In this document: positions 45,635 through 55,180 of the stretch, piece by piece
Numbering within the stretch: the stretch's first letter is position 1
Layout of the letters: every line of letters begins with the position of its first letter
NCBI RefSeq assembly: GCF_000698555.1
Contig: NZ_JFHE01000004.1
Coordinates: forward strand, 294,379 to 358,378
Direction: 5' to 3'
DNA: 64,000 nt
Origin: Caballeronia grimmiae
GTDB lineage: Bacteria > Pseudomonadota > Gammaproteobacteria > Burkholderiales > Burkholderiaceae
Position numbers and translations under genes: made by a program
Notes under the pieces: generated by a model
What the model was told of the DNA's origin: nothing
Database searches by the model: none
Seen by the model: the letters and a program-made list of their open reading frames with translations, nothing else

Positions 45635-46867
45635 TTACTTCCGCTTCTGCCACATCAGCAGCGCGGAATCCCACAGGCGGCCAAAGAGGCCCGCTTCCGG
45701 CACTTCCTGCAGCGCGACGAGCGGGAACTGCGCGACTTCCTTGCCATCGGCCATCATCCGGACGGTGCCGACCTGCTGGCCCTTCTTCACCGGCGCGATG
45801 ATCAGATCGTTGCGCGTGATCGTCGGCTTCACCTTGTCGCCGAGACCCTTCGGCACGGTGATGTACTGATCCGTCGATACGCCCGCCTGCACGTTGTCCG
45901 CCGCGCCCTTGTACACGCGCGGCGATTCGACCACCTGATTCGCCTTGAAGAGACGCAGCGCGTCATACGCGGTGTAACCGTAGCTCAGCATCTTCAGGCT
46001 GTCCTGCACGCGCGCCGATTCCTTCGGCTCGCCCATCATCACGGCGACGAGACGGCGGCTCGCGTCCGGCGTGCCGACGAGCGGGCGCTTGGCCGTCGCG
46101 ATCAGGCAGTAGCCAGCGGCTTTCGTGTGGCCGGTCTTCAGGCCATCGACGCTGGAGTCGAGCCACAACAGGCGGTTGCGGTTCGGCTGCTTGATCTTGT
46201 TATACGTGAACTCGCGCTCCGAGAAGATGCTGTAGTACTCGGGGAAGTCGCGGATCAGGCGCGTCGACAGCACGGCGAGATCGCCTGCCGTGGTGTAGTG
46301 CTGCGGATCGGGCATGCCGTTCACGTCGGCATAGTGCGTGTGCTTCATGCCGATGCGCTGCGCGGCGCCGTTCATCAGATTGACGAAGTTCGCCTCGCTG
46401 CCGCCGACCAGTTCCGCCAGCGCGATGGCCGCGTCATTGCCCGACTGGATGATCATGCCGTACACGAGGTCATGCACCGTGACGGGCTTGTTCGCCTCGA
46501 TGAACATGCGCGACTCGTCCGTCCGCACGCGGCGCACGGCCTCGCTCGGCATCACGGTCTGATCCATGTTGATCTTCTTCGCTTTCAGCGCGTCGAAGAC
46601 GAGATAAGCGGTCATCAGCTTGGTCAGCGATGCCGGTTCGACGCGCTCGTCGGGATTGCCCGATGCGAGCACCTGATTGCTGGTGGCGTCGACGAGCACC
46701 CACGAGCGGGCCGTCACCGCGGGCGGCGGCACTTGCGCAAATGCGCTCGCGGCGGCGAACACCGCCGGCAACACGATGGCGGCCTTCAGTGCGCGAAGCC
46801 TTACAGAAGCAGCAGGAGCGGAAACAGAAACGGACGGGACAGAAAAGCCGGAAGGGAAAAAGCGCAT
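45635..46867 (-). CDS. dacC: D-alanyl-D-alanine carboxypeptidase (PBP5/6 family)
   Basis: A 410-residue penicillin-binding protein that trims pentapeptides of the cell wall. Signal peptide about 1-45 (unusually long lead), active-site SLTKLM (SxxK) near residue 80, SGND (SxN) near 143 and KTGHTKAAGY (KTG) near 245, then the PBP5 C-terminal beta domain and a terminal amphipathic helix (GLFGRLWDSALLMWQKRK) for membrane attachment. First gene of dac-dat-DUF493. A long leader with strong hairpins lies upstream. Confidence 0.95.
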   Translation of the reverse strand: MRFFPSGFSVPSVSVSAPAASVRLRALKAAIVLPAVFAAASAFAQVPPPAVTARSWVLVDATSNQVLASGNPDERVEPASLTKLMTAYLVFDALKAKKINMDQTVMPSEAVRRVRTDESRMFIEANKPVTVHDLVYGMIIQSGNDAAIALAELVGGSEANFVNLMNGAAQRIGMKHTHYADVNGMPDPQHYTTAGDLAVLSTRLIRDFPEYYSIFSEREFTYNKIKQPNRNRLLWLDSSVDGLKTGHTKAAGYCLIATAKRPLVGTPDASRRLVAVMMGEPKESARVQDSLKMLSYGYTAYDALRLFKANQVVESPRVYKGAADNVQAGVSTDQYITVPKGLGDKVKPTITRNDLIIAPVKKGQQVGTVRMMADGKEVAQFPLVALQEVPEAGLFGRLWDSALLMWQKRK

Positions 46868-47313
46868 AGGATCGGTCGGCAGAAAGTGCGTCGGCGCTTC
46901 GCCTGGAATGATCCAGGGCGGCGAAGCGCGGGTTGAACAGGCAGACCGTCGATGCCGGTCGGCGCTTTGCCTGGTTGTCCGGGAGCCGGACAACCGGCAC
47001 TTGCGGTGCCGCAGCGAAGAGCGCTCATTCGACAGACAGCCGCGCCATCGGTTCTCAAACGTTTGTTTTCGAAACGTCGCGTTGGCCGGCATGGGAGCCG
47101 GCGCTCAGGCGTCGGGCTTTTCGCCGAAACCGATCCGCTCTCGCTTTGCGGCAAGCAGAACGCAAGCTGAACGCGAACGGGCGGCGAAAAAATTCTGCGC
47201 CATTATACGCGCGGCTCAGAGCGCCTTTGCGGCCAATCTGCCCGTGATCCGCCCGAATTTGCGCTTTTCAGGCGATGCCTATGCACGTTTCCAAGGTCGA
47301 TTCACGCGAGGCG
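46868..47313 (-). promoter_or_regulatory. Long structured upstream region of the carboxypeptidase gene
   Basis: No gene is supported here. Two strong inverted repeats stand in the presumed leader: GCGCTTCGCC/GGCGAAGCGC with inner TGGA/TCCA (46894-46929) and GGTTGTCCGG/CCGGACAACC with a three-base loop (46973-46995, extendable by TGCC/GGCA). A smaller TGCGG/CCGCA hairpin follows near 47002-47014. A TATAAT on the minus strand (47202-47207) is a candidate -10, without a good -35. Confidence 0.55.
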
Positions 47314-47940
47314 TTACCGCCATGCGTCGACGATCACGCGCTTCAGGATATGCAGCTTGCGGTGAAAGAAGTGTTCGCCGCCGGGAATCACGACGACCGG
47401 CAATTCCTGCGGACGCGCCCAGTCGTAGACGGATGCGATCGGCACGGTGTCGTCCACTTCGCCGTGGATCACGAGCGTGTTCTCGGGCGCCGGAGCCACC
47501 TCCCAGCGGCTCGCCGCCGTGCCGACGAACACCATGCGCTCGATCGCCTGCCCCTCGTCCATCATGCGTTTGGCGACGTGCGACAGCACGAAGGTGCCGA
47601 ACGAAAAGCCCGCGAGCACGATAGGCACATCGCTTTGCCCGGGCTGCGCGCGCATGTGAGCGATGACCGCGAGCAGGTCTTCGCGCTCGCCGATGCCGTT
47701 GTCGTGCTCGCCTTCCGTCTGCCCGACGCCGCGGAAATTGGAGCGATAGGTCGTGTACCCGAGCTGAACGAAGGTCCGCGCGAGCGTCTGCGCCACCTTG
47801 TTGTCCATCGTGCCGCCGAAGAGCGGATGGGGATGCGCGACGAGCGCAATGCCTCGCGGCGCGGCGTCGGTCCGGTCGAGCGCGACCTCGATCTTGCCCA
47901 CCGGCCCGTCGATCAGGAATTTTTCTGTTTGCGCGTTCAT
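47314..47940 (-). CDS. Alpha/beta hydrolase
   Basis: A 208-residue minimal alpha/beta hydrolase. The nucleophile elbow is AGFSFGTF (Ser about 112), the acid lies in HGEVDDTVP near 165 and the His in GGEHFFHRKL near 190; ALVAHPHPLFGGTMDNKV near 33 and NFRGVGQTEG near 70 mark the dienelactone hydrolase-like subgroup often annotated as CocE/NonD-type or alpha/beta hydrolase. The substrate is unknown. It is 15 bases after the ferredoxin gene. Confidence 0.93.
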   Translation of the reverse strand: MNAQTEKFLIDGPVGKIEVALDRTDAAPRGIALVAHPHPLFGGTMDNKVAQTLARTFVQLGYTTYRSNFRGVGQTEGEHDNGIGEREDLLAVIAHMRAQPGQSDVPIVLAGFSFGTFVLSHVAKRMMDEGQAIERMVFVGTAASRWEVAPAPENTLVIHGEVDDTVPIASVYDWARPQELPVVVIPGGEHFFHRKLHILKRVIVDAWR

Positions 47941-47955
47941 GCGGCGAGGCGTTCG

Positions 47956-48285
47956 TTAAACCGGTTGGTCGATGAGAAGACGCTCGACGATCTTCCCGTT
48001 GGCGAGATGCGAATCGACGATTTCGTCGATGTCCGTTTCATCGACATACGTGTACCACGTCCCCTCCGGATACACGACCACGACCGGTCCCAGCTCGCAG
48101 CGGTCGAGGCAGCCCGCCTTGTTGATCCGCACCTTGCCCTCGCCCGCGAGCCCGAGCTTCTTCACGCGCTTTTTCGCGTGCTCCTGCATCTCCTGCGCGT
48201 TGCAATTCGCGCAGCTCGGCCGCGTGGCGTCGGCGTCGCGCTGATTGAGGCAGAAGAACACGTGGTACTTGTAGAAAGAGTCCAT
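47956..48285 (-). CDS. Thioredoxin-like [2Fe-2S] ferredoxin
   Basis: A 109-residue ferredoxin of the thioredoxin-like class. Cluster cysteines are found in FFCLNQ near the start, SCANCNA near 25 and AGCLDRCELGP near 58-62. The C-terminal part (VYPEGTWYTYVDETDIDEIVDSHL) is typical. The electron partner is not apparent from neighbours (VanZ protein upstream, hydrolase downstream). The frame is open far upstream through the VanZ gene, but only this ATG gives the family N-terminus. Confidence 0.93.
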   Translation of the reverse strand: MDSFYKYHVFFCLNQRDADATRPSCANCNAQEMQEHAKKRVKKLGLAGEGKVRINKAGCLDRCELGPVVVVYPEGTWYTYVDETDIDEIVDSHLANGKIVERLLIDQPV

Positions 48286-48350
48286 GAGTATCGGGCGCGC
48301 CGGGCGAATGAGTGTCGGTCGATTATAGCGAGCGATGTTCCGGCCTGCCG

Positions 48351-49532
48351 TCAGCGCTCGTTGCCCGCGCCGCCCGCGTTGGCCACGCGCCGCCGCGTGA
48401 ACCACGCCCGTTCCGCCGCCGACGCGAGCCAGCCGAGCGCCGCATACGGCCACACCCACGCGAGCCAGTGCAGCAGCCCGTTGAAGTGCAGATACCGCCC
48501 CTGCCGCCAGTCGGCGAGCACGATGTCGAAGTACGGATTCACCGGCAGCACATTGACGAGCGCGAGCCCGACGACGAGCGCCCCGCCTGCCAGCGCCGCC
48601 CGCAGCGCACGCGGCAGCGCGACCGACAGCACGCCCGCCGCCGCGCCGATGCCGATGCCTTCGAGCGCGCCATCGGTGGCCCAGTCGAATGTCAGGCCCG
48701 CGTGCGACTGCAGGAACGACGCGCCCGCTTTCGCGAACAGCGTCGCGACGATCAGGCCGAGCATCAGCCGGATGCGCGGCGCGCGTTCGCGCGTGAGCAG
48801 CGTCACGAGCACGAGCGCCGCGAAAAGATTCGACGACGTGATCAGCGCTTCCCATGAATCGTCGGGCAGCAGCGCGCCGAGCCGGTCCGGCCAGCTTTCG
48901 ATGTCCCATGACGCGGGCGTCCAGACGAGGATCGCATCCTGCATCGCCGGATCGAGGTTCTCCCACAGGACGCGCGGCAGGTCGCCGCCGCCGAAGAGAT
49001 ACGGCGCGGGGAACATCGCCGCGAACGGCCACAACGCCGACAGCCCGATGACATACGCGCCATGCCGCTCGAACCACGTGAAGCGGATCCGCCTCAGCAA
49101 GCCCCGATCGAGCAGCGCGCTGGTCGCGGGCGCAACGAGCACGCCGCCCACGAGCGCGCCGAGCGCATTCGCGGCGAGATCGAGATTCGACGACACGCGC
49201 GTCGGCAGATAGGTCTGGATGGACTCCATCACGCCCGACAGCAAGCCGCCGCCGATAAACGCCGCGCACACCGCCGCCGCCCCACGCCAACGCGGATACA
49301 GCGCGAGCACGATCAGCGCGCCGAGCGGCATGTAACCCAACACGTTCGTGACGACGTCGAACGCGGTCACATATTGCGGAAGCGGATCGGTGAGAAACGC
49401 GAGCGGCCCGATGCCGAGCGATCGCCAGCCAGAAAACGGATAGAGCGAGCCGTACACGACGAGCGCCGCATACGCGATGAGCGCCTGCCGCGAAAACGCC
49501 GACGGGCGGCGCTGCCATTGCTTGATCGTCAT
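48351..49532 (-). CDS. VanZ-family membrane protein
   Basis: A 393-residue polytopic protein. The N-terminal half carries the VanZ-like pattern (AYAALVVYGSLYPFSGW, FDVVTNVLGYMPLGALIVLAL, SGVMESIQTYLPTRVSSNLDLAANALGALVGG); further hydrophobic helices follow to the C-terminus. VanZ of enterococci gives low-level teicoplanin resistance, but chromosomal homologues have no shown function. Located downstream of the Mla-like operon, 74 bases after the lipoprotein. Confidence 0.88.
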   Translation of the reverse strand: MTIKQWQRRPSAFSRQALIAYAALVVYGSLYPFSGWRSLGIGPLAFLTDPLPQYVTAFDVVTNVLGYMPLGALIVLALYPRWRGAAAVCAAFIGGGLLSGVMESIQTYLPTRVSSNLDLAANALGALVGGVLVAPATSALLDRGLLRRIRFTWFERHGAYVIGLSALWPFAAMFPAPYLFGGGDLPRVLWENLDPAMQDAILVWTPASWDIESWPDRLGALLPDDSWEALITSSNLFAALVLVTLLTRERAPRIRLMLGLIVATLFAKAGASFLQSHAGLTFDWATDGALEGIGIGAAAGVLSVALPRALRAALAGGALVVGLALVNVLPVNPYFDIVLADWRQGRYLHFNGLLHWLAWVWPYAALGWLASAAERAWFTRRRVANAGGAGNER

Positions 49533-49605
49533 GAGCCGCCCGAGCGCCTCCGTTCGAGCGACGTTGCGTGCGAGCGTGCGGGCGAAGTTGCGCGATGTGT
49601 CGATG

Positions 49606-50214
49606 TCATCGTGACGCGGCGAGCGGCTGCGCATCGAGCCACGCGCTCAGTTGTGCGATCAGATCGTCCGATGCCGCCGCGAGCGCGCGCGCCCCGCCGG
49701 GTGCGTCCGCAGTCGGCGCGGGCGCGCTCGCGGCGAACGCCCGCTGCGCGACCACTCGGCCCTGCTGCGTGAGCGTCGCGCGCACCGACACCGCGCCGTG
49801 GCTCCGCTCAGGCGCATCGAAGACCTGCTCGAAGCCGGTCAGTTCGACTTCCAGAAGCGCCGCGCGCACCGTATCGGCGCCCGTCAGCACCGGGCCGCGC
49901 GCCGCCAGCGCCGCGCGCACGCGCTGCGTCAGGAGTTGCGCGGGCGGCATCGTCCAGTGGCTGTTGGCATAACTGCCGGTGCGTTGCGCGTCGGCGTAGC
50001 TCATCCGGTAGATGAACGCGTCGGTTTCCAGGCTGCGCGGCGCGCCGACCGCAAGCACCTTGACGGGCGGCAACGCTTTCGTTTCCGTCGATGTTGGCGG
50101 TGCGCCGAGGTCGTAGCGCGCGTCGGGCGCGACCGTCGCGTTCGACGCGCAACCCGCCAGCATCGCCATGAACACGAGCGCGAGCGACGTTCGGTTCAAC
50201 TGTGTATGTCCCAT
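49606..50214 (-). CDS. PqiC/DUF330-type lipoprotein of an Mla-like transporter
   Basis: A 202-residue outer-envelope lipoprotein with lipobox LAGC (Cys about 22) and the ABC-type transport auxiliary domain: YDLGAPP, VKVLAVGAPRSLETDAFIYRMSYADAQRTGSYANSHW near 50-88. Such PqiC-like proteins pair with MCE proteins. The ATG at 50214 follows AAAGGGA; a TTG at 50229 would overlap the MCE gene. Last gene of the mlaE-mlaF-mlaD-lipoprotein unit. Confidence 0.92.
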   Translation of the reverse strand: MGHTQLNRTSLALVFMAMLAGCASNATVAPDARYDLGAPPTSTETKALPPVKVLAVGAPRSLETDAFIYRMSYADAQRTGSYANSHWTMPPAQLLTQRVRAALAARGPVLTGADTVRAALLEVELTGFEQVFDAPERSHGAVSVRATLTQQGRVVAQRAFAASAPAPTADAPGGARALAAASDDLIAQLSAWLDAQPLAASR

Positions 50215-50225
50215 GAGATTCCCTT

Positions 50226-51185
50226 TCAACGCGCCGGACTCGCCGGCCAGACGAAGCCCGGCTCGCCCGGCCCCGGCGGCATCGACGGCGCACCGAACAG
50301 TACGCTGCGCGGGCTCGCGCTGAACGTATCGGCGGCGCGGTCGACGGAACGCGCGGCGCTACCCAGATCCTCGGTGAACGAATAGAGCCGCGGCAGCGCC
50401 TCGAAGCCCACGCGCGCCGTCATTTCGCGCAGCGATTCGTTCATGTCCGCGAGCGACGTGGCCGCCTGTTGCGCCGCGTTGCCCGCCTTGTTCAGATTCG
50501 TCACGAACGGACCGTTTTCGCGGCTCAGATTCTGGACGAACGCATTCGTCGATGCCAGCGTGCGGTCGAGCTGTTGCAGCGTCTGCGGCAGGCGCGCCGT
50601 GGCGGGCCCGGCCTGACTCGCCAGCGAGGCAATGCCATCCGCCGCGCCCTGCAGACTCTTCGCGGTGTCCATCAGCTGATTGCGCACGTCGTCGGAGAGG
50701 AATTTATCCGCATCGTCGGACAGGCGCTCGAAGCGGCGCAGAATCACTTCGCCGCGCTCCTGCAACTGCTCGAAGAGGCCGGGGCGCATCGGCACTTCGG
50801 CGACGTGCTGCGGCGACGAAGCGAGCGCTCTCGTGTCCTTGCCGGTGTCGTCGAGTTGCACGAACGCGATGCCCGTCACGCCCTGAAAGCCGAGCGTCGC
50901 GAAGGTGGAGTGCGTCATCGGCGCGTTCTGGTCGACGAGAATGCGGATGCGAATTTGCCCCGGATGCGACTTGTCGAAGCGGATCGACTCTACCTTGCCG
51001 ACGCCGAGACCGCGATAACGCACGGAGGCATCGGTGAAAAGACCCGTCACGTTGGTCCGCGCGATCAGATCGTACGGCACGCGCACGGTGCGGTCGACGT
51101 TGAAGAAGAACGCCGCGAACGCGATCGCCAGCACGAGCACGATGGTGAACAGCCCGGTCCAGAACGCGTGTGATTTGTTTTCCAT
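50226..51185 (-). CDS. mlaD: MlaD-family (MCE domain) substrate-binding protein
   Basis: A 319-residue inner-membrane-anchored MCE protein. One transmembrane helix (about 8-28), one MCE domain (about 38-115, VRYRGLGVGKVESIRF and GVTGIAFVQLDD) and a long C-terminal helical region (about 130-290) that is longer than in E. coli MlaD and similar to PqiB/YebT-type or LetB-like tails. MCE proteins form rings that pass phospholipids between membranes. 35 bases after the ATPase gene. Confidence 0.94.
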   Translation of the reverse strand: MENKSHAFWTGLFTIVLVLAIAFAAFFFNVDRTVRVPYDLIARTNVTGLFTDASVRYRGLGVGKVESIRFDKSHPGQIRIRILVDQNAPMTHSTFATLGFQGVTGIAFVQLDDTGKDTRALASSPQHVAEVPMRPGLFEQLQERGEVILRRFERLSDDADKFLSDDVRNQLMDTAKSLQGAADGIASLASQAGPATARLPQTLQQLDRTLASTNAFVQNLSRENGPFVTNLNKAGNAAQQAATSLADMNESLREMTARVGFEALPRLYSFTEDLGSAARSVDRAADTFSASPRSVLFGAPSMPPGPGEPGFVWPASPAR

Positions 51186-51220
51186 CGGCGGGTTCCTTCT
51201 TTCTGTGGGCGTGGCGTCGG

Positions 51221-52096
51221 CTATCTGACGATGGTCGAGGCGTCGTCGAGCGCGACGGCGGGCAGCTTCGCGCGGCGCTCGGGCGGCAGTGCGGCAAGCG
51301 CGCGGCGTCCGCGCCGCCCCAGAAAATACTCGCGGATGAACGGATGATCCACCGCCACCGCCTCTTCGACGGGCGCCGCGACGAGCACGCGCCGGTCGGC
51401 CAGCACGGCGACGCGCGTGGACAGCGCGACCATCGTATCGAGATCGTGCGTGACCATCACGACCGTGAGACCGAGCGCGCGATGCAGCGTCGCGATGAGA
51501 TCGACGAATTCGTCCGATGCCTTCGGGTCGAGGCCGGCGGTCGGCTCGTCGAGGAACAGCAGTTCGGGTTCCAGCGCAATCGCCCGCGCGATGCCGACGC
51601 GCTTCACCATGCCGCCCGACAGCGCCGACGGCATCTTGCTCGCGTGCTTGCACGACAGCCCGACCATTTCGAGCTTGAGCATCACGAACTCGCGGATCAG
51701 ATCTTCGGGAATCTTGCCGAGTTCGCGAAACGGCTGCGCGATGTTGTCGTACACCGTCAGCGACGAGAACAGCGCGCCTTGCTGAAACAGCATGCCGGAG
51801 CGCGTGCGCAGCATCTTGGCGGTTTCTTCGTCCATGCGCGCCCACTCTTCGCCGAGCACACGAATGGTGCCCGATGTCGGCGATTCGAGTCCCAGAATCT
51901 GCCGGACGAGCGTGGTCTTGCCGGAGCCCGAGCCGCCGAGCAGCGCCACGATCTCGCCGCGCCGCACGTCGAGGCTCAGGTGCTCGTGAATCACGGTCCT
52001 GCCGTAGCGTTTCGTGACATCGCGCACTTCGATGACCGGCTCCGCGATGACGGGCGGCGGCTGATGGCGCACAGCGGTAGCGAGCGTCGTCGACAT
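51221..52096 (-). CDS. mlaF: MlaF-family ABC transporter ATPase
   Basis: A 291-residue ATPase. Walker A GGSGSGKTT near residue 54, Q-loop FQQGALFSSLTVYDNIA near 105, signature LSGGMVKRV near 160, Walker B LLFLDEPTAGLDP near 182 and the switch His in MVTHDLD near 215. It powers the MlaE/MlaD complex. A C-terminal extension of about 45 residues follows. Six bases separate it from the permease gene. Confidence 0.96.
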   Translation of the reverse strand: MSTTLATAVRHQPPPVIAEPVIEVRDVTKRYGRTVIHEHLSLDVRRGEIVALLGGSGSGKTTLVRQILGLESPTSGTIRVLGEEWARMDEETAKMLRTRSGMLFQQGALFSSLTVYDNIAQPFRELGKIPEDLIREFVMLKLEMVGLSCKHASKMPSALSGGMVKRVGIARAIALEPELLFLDEPTAGLDPKASDEFVDLIATLHRALGLTVVMVTHDLDTMVALSTRVAVLADRRVLVAAPVEEAVAVDHPFIREYFLGRRGRRALAALPPERRAKLPAVALDDASTIVR

Positions 52097-52102
52097 GTGC
52101 GG

Positions 52103-53263
52103 TTATAGCCCCACGTTCTGAAAGAGGATCGCGAACACGGCGTCCGCGAGAATGACCACGGTGATCGACGTGACCACGGAAGTCGTCGTGCCTTCGCCGA
52201 GACTTTGCGAATTCGCCTTGATGCGAAAGCCGAAGTGACACGCGGCGAGCGCGATCAGCATGCCGAACACGACGCCCTTGCCGAGCCCGATCCACAGATT
52301 CGCGATCGGCACGACGGACGGCAGCGAGCGGACGAAAAACGAAATGTCGATGGACAGCACGAGCTTGGCCGCGAGCGCGCCGCCCACGAGCGCGATGATG
52401 TTCGTCCACATGACGAGCAGCGGCATGGCGATGCCGAGCGCGAGCACGCGCGGCAGGACGAGCCGCAGACCGTGCGGGATGCCCATGACCTGCATCGCGT
52501 CGAGTTCCTCGGTGACGCGCATTACGCCGATCTGCGCGGTGATCGCCGAGCCGGAACGCCCGGCGACGAGAATCGCGGAGAGGACCGGCCCGAGTTCGCG
52601 TATCACCGACAGGCCAAGGATGTTCACGATGTACTGATTCGCGCCGAACATGCGCAACTGCTGCGCCGACAGATAACTGAGCACGATGCCGATCAGGAAC
52701 GCGACGAGCGCCGTGATGGCGAGCGCCTGCGCGCCGGCGCTATAGATGTTCGCGGAGATTTCCGTCCACGGCGTGCGATTCGGACGCCGCACGATGGCGA
52801 CGAGATCGATGAGAAACGTGCCGAACATCGCCAGGCCGCCGTACACGTGATCGAGGAAGCCGAAGATCAGTTGTCCGAGCCGTGTCACGGGGCCGGTGCG
52901 GTCGACGGGTTCGGGTTCTTCGCGTTCGGCGTCGAGCAGTGCGACGCGCTCGAAGATTTCGCGCTGGGTGTCCGACAGCGCGATGGTGGCGGGCATCTTG
53001 CGGCCCCAGATGCGCCACAACGCCTGACCGCCGACGTGATCGAGGCGCTCGACGGAGAGCAGGTCCCACTGGCCGATGGCTTCCCGCCCGATGGCGCGCA
53101 GCCGCCGCGTGACGCCGCTTTTGGCTCGATCACGCGCAAGCGCAAGCGCGGTCCATTGGCCCGAGAGCCGGACCACCTTGCCTTGCTGACCGGCTTCCAC
53201 TCGAAGGCGGGGCGGCGTGTCGAAGTTCAAGGGTGTTGGGGCGGGATGGGAGGGAGAGGACAT
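52103..53263 (-). CDS. mlaE: MlaE-family permease with an N-terminal STAS-like extension
   Basis: A 386-residue protein. The C-terminal 250 residues are an MlaE permease (five to six helices; GLSVIRELGPVLSAILVAGRSGSAITAQIG and EELDAMQVMGIPHGLRLVLPR are diagnostic). Residues about 15-110 form a STAS-like beta-alpha domain (GKVVRLSGQWTALALARDRA, LDHVGGQALWRIWG), the fold of MlaB, so the regulatory subunit is fused to the permease. Operon head of mlaE-mlaF-mlaD-lipoprotein. Divergent from birA. Confidence 0.93.
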   Translation of the reverse strand: MSSPSHPAPTPLNFDTPPRLRVEAGQQGKVVRLSGQWTALALARDRAKSGVTRRLRAIGREAIGQWDLLSVERLDHVGGQALWRIWGRKMPATIALSDTQREIFERVALLDAEREEPEPVDRTGPVTRLGQLIFGFLDHVYGGLAMFGTFLIDLVAIVRRPNRTPWTEISANIYSAGAQALAITALVAFLIGIVLSYLSAQQLRMFGANQYIVNILGLSVIRELGPVLSAILVAGRSGSAITAQIGVMRVTEELDAMQVMGIPHGLRLVLPRVLALGIAMPLLVMWTNIIALVGGALAAKLVLSIDISFFVRSLPSVVPIANLWIGLGKGVVFGMLIALAACHFGFRIKANSQSLGEGTTTSVVTSITVVILADAVFAILFQNVGL

Positions 53264-53433
53264 TGTAACGAAGGTTGTCCTGGGGCGGTCCGCCGCGGCA
53301 CGCCTCGGCGCATCGCTGACGAGCGAAGGCGTTCGCCGTCGATCGCCACGCTGCGCAAAAGACGCTTCGCCTTGCGTTCGCGCGACCCCGGCGAGGAAGG
53401 GCATCGGCATACCGCCCCGCTACAATACCCTGC

Positions 53434-54336
53434 ATGAACCCCTCCGCTTCCTTCGCCCCCGACGCCCCGTGGCGCATCGATCGCAGCCGGCTCGCGACGC
53501 TCGCCCCGCGTCCCGCGCATGACTGGGACATCGAAATCGTCGATGAAACCGGCTCCACGAACGCCGATCTCATCGAACGCCTGCGCGCCCAGCCCCGCGA
53601 CAACGCGCCGGCCGATCCGCACGCGCCCGTCGTCCGCGTCGCGTATTCGCAGACGTCCGGCCGTGGCCGGCGGGGCCGCGCCTGGCTCGCGGAACCGGGC
53701 AACGCGCTGCTGATGTCGGTCGGCTATGTGCTGCGGCGGCCCATCGAAGGGCTATCGGGGCTGAGTCTGGCCATCGGCGTCGCGGTGCTCGATGCGCTCG
53801 CGCGCCTGCCGCTCTCGCCGTCCGCGCGGCCCGCCCTCAAGTGGCCGAACGACGTGCTGCTCGACGATGGCAAGCTCGCCGGCATCCTCATCGAAACCGC
53901 ATGGACGGGGCCGGGCGCGACGGCCGTCGTGATCGGCATCGGCATCAATCTGCATGGCGCAGAGCACCTCGCCGCTCAGGTCGATGACGCGAATCGCCAG
54001 GCCGCGTCCGCCGTTCCCGGCACGGCGCCCGCCTCGCTCGCCCGCGCGTGGCCGGGCGCGAATCTTACCGACACGCTCGCCGCGCTGCTCAACGCGATCG
54101 ATGCCGCCCTGCCGCGCTTCGAAACCGAAGGCTTCAAGCCGTTCCGCCAGCGCTGGACGGACGCGCACGCCTACGCCGGCCGCGAAGTCGTGCTGCTCGA
54201 TCAAGGACAGGAAATCACGCGCGGCGTGGCATCGGGCGTGGACGACAGCGGCCACTTGCTGATCGACGCACCCGAAGGACCGCGCGCCGTCGCCACCGGC
54301 GAACTGAGCTTGCGCCTCGCGAAGGAACGTCCGTGA
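53434..54336 (+). CDS. birA: Biotin-[acetyl-CoA-carboxylase] ligase
   Basis: A 300-residue biotin protein ligase that biotinylates the acetyl-CoA carboxylase carrier protein. ETGSTNADL near residue 40, [11 protein letters not shown] near 72, [20 protein letters not shown] near 135 and the C-terminal SH3-like domain are present. It lacks the N-terminal DNA-binding domain of E. coli BirA, so it is a class I ligase without repressor function. The coaX start overlaps its stop (GTGA). Confidence 0.96.
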   Translation: MNPSASFAPDAPWRIDRSRLATLAPRPAHDWDIEIVDETGSTNADLIERLRAQPRDNAPADPHAPVVRVAYSQTSGRGRRGRAWLAEPGNALLMSVGYVLRRPIEGLSGLSLAIGVAVLDALARLPLSPSARPALKWPNDVLLDDGKLAGILIETAWTGPGATAVVIGIGINLHGAEHLAAQVDDANRQAASAVPGTAPASLARAWPGANLTDTLAALLNAIDAALPRFETEGFKPFRQRWTDAHAYAGREVVLLDQGQEITRGVASGVDDSGHLLIDAPEGPRAVATGELSLRLAKERP

Positions 54337-55154
54337 GCGACGCGCGGGTACTGCTGATCGACGCGGGCAACAGCCGCATCAAGTGGTCGCTCGCCGATGA
54401 AACCGGCGTGGCCATCGCGAGCGGCGCGTTGGAGCACGAGCGGGAAGCATCGGCATACGACGACCCGGCGCTTGCCGCGTGGGCATCGCTGCCCGCTCCT
54501 GCCAACGCGTGGATTTCGAACGTGGCGGGCGCATCGGTGCAGGACCGGATCGAACGTCTCATCGACGCGCGCTGGCCCGCGCTGCCGCGCACCGTCGTCC
54601 GGGCGAAGCCGCGTCAATGCGGCGTGACCAACGGCTATGCGGAGCCGGAAAAGCTCGGCAGCGATCGCTGGGCCGGCCTGATCGGCGCCCGTGCGGCCTA
54701 TCCGGGCGAGAACGTACTGATTGCCACGTTCGGCACCGCGACGACGCTCGAAGCCTTGCGCGCCGACGGCGTCTTCACGGGCGGACTGATCGCGCCGGGC
54801 TGGTCGCTGATGATGCAATCGCTCGGCAGCCGCACCGCGCAATTGCCGACGCTCGACGCGGCCGGCGCAAAACGCGCGCTGAACGCCGCCGTCGAAAAGC
54901 CGCACGCCCTCTTCGCGATCGATACCGCCGCCGCGTTATCGTCCGGTTGCCTGCTGGCGCAAGCGAGTTTGATCGAGCGAGCGTGGCGCGATCTGCGCAA
55001 CGACTGGCAGGCGGACGTCCGTCTCGTGCTGAGCGGCGGCGCCGCCGATGAAATCGCGGGCGCGCTCGACGCGCCCTACACTCGCCATGATTCCCTGGTG
55101 CTGTCGGGACTCGCGCTCATCGCGCGGGAAGCGGCGGCGCTTCACTCATCCTGA
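54333..55154 (+). CDS. coaX: Type III pantothenate kinase
   Basis: A 273-residue enzyme that phosphorylates pantothenate at the head of coenzyme A synthesis. The phosphate motif is [16 protein letters not shown] near residue 8, then [13 protein letters not shown] near 107 and [12 protein letters not shown] near 133. Type III kinases need a monovalent cation and resist feedback by CoA. A GTG start overlaps the birA stop by four bases, as in the birA-coaX pair of Bordetella. Confidence 0.96.
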   Translation: MSDARVLLIDAGNSRIKWSLADETGVAIASGALEHEREASAYDDPALAAWASLPAPANAWISNVAGASVQDRIERLIDARWPALPRTVVRAKPRQCGVTNGYAEPEKLGSDRWAGLIGARAAYPGENVLIATFGTATTLEALRADGVFTGGLIAPGWSLMMQSLGSRTAQLPTLDAAGAKRALNAAVEKPHALFAIDTAAALSSGCLLAQASLIERAWRDLRNDWQADVRLVLSGGAADEIAGALDAPYTRHDSLVLSGLALIAREAAALHSS

Positions 55155-55180
55155 TTCTGATCGACTGACGGAGCCCAAGA

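Noticed and set aside
50226..52409. A long open frame joining mlaD with the mlaF region
   Set aside because: Only its last part is MlaD; the preceding codons are the wrong frame of mlaF and mlaE. The MlaD start at 51185 gives a normal transmembrane anchor.
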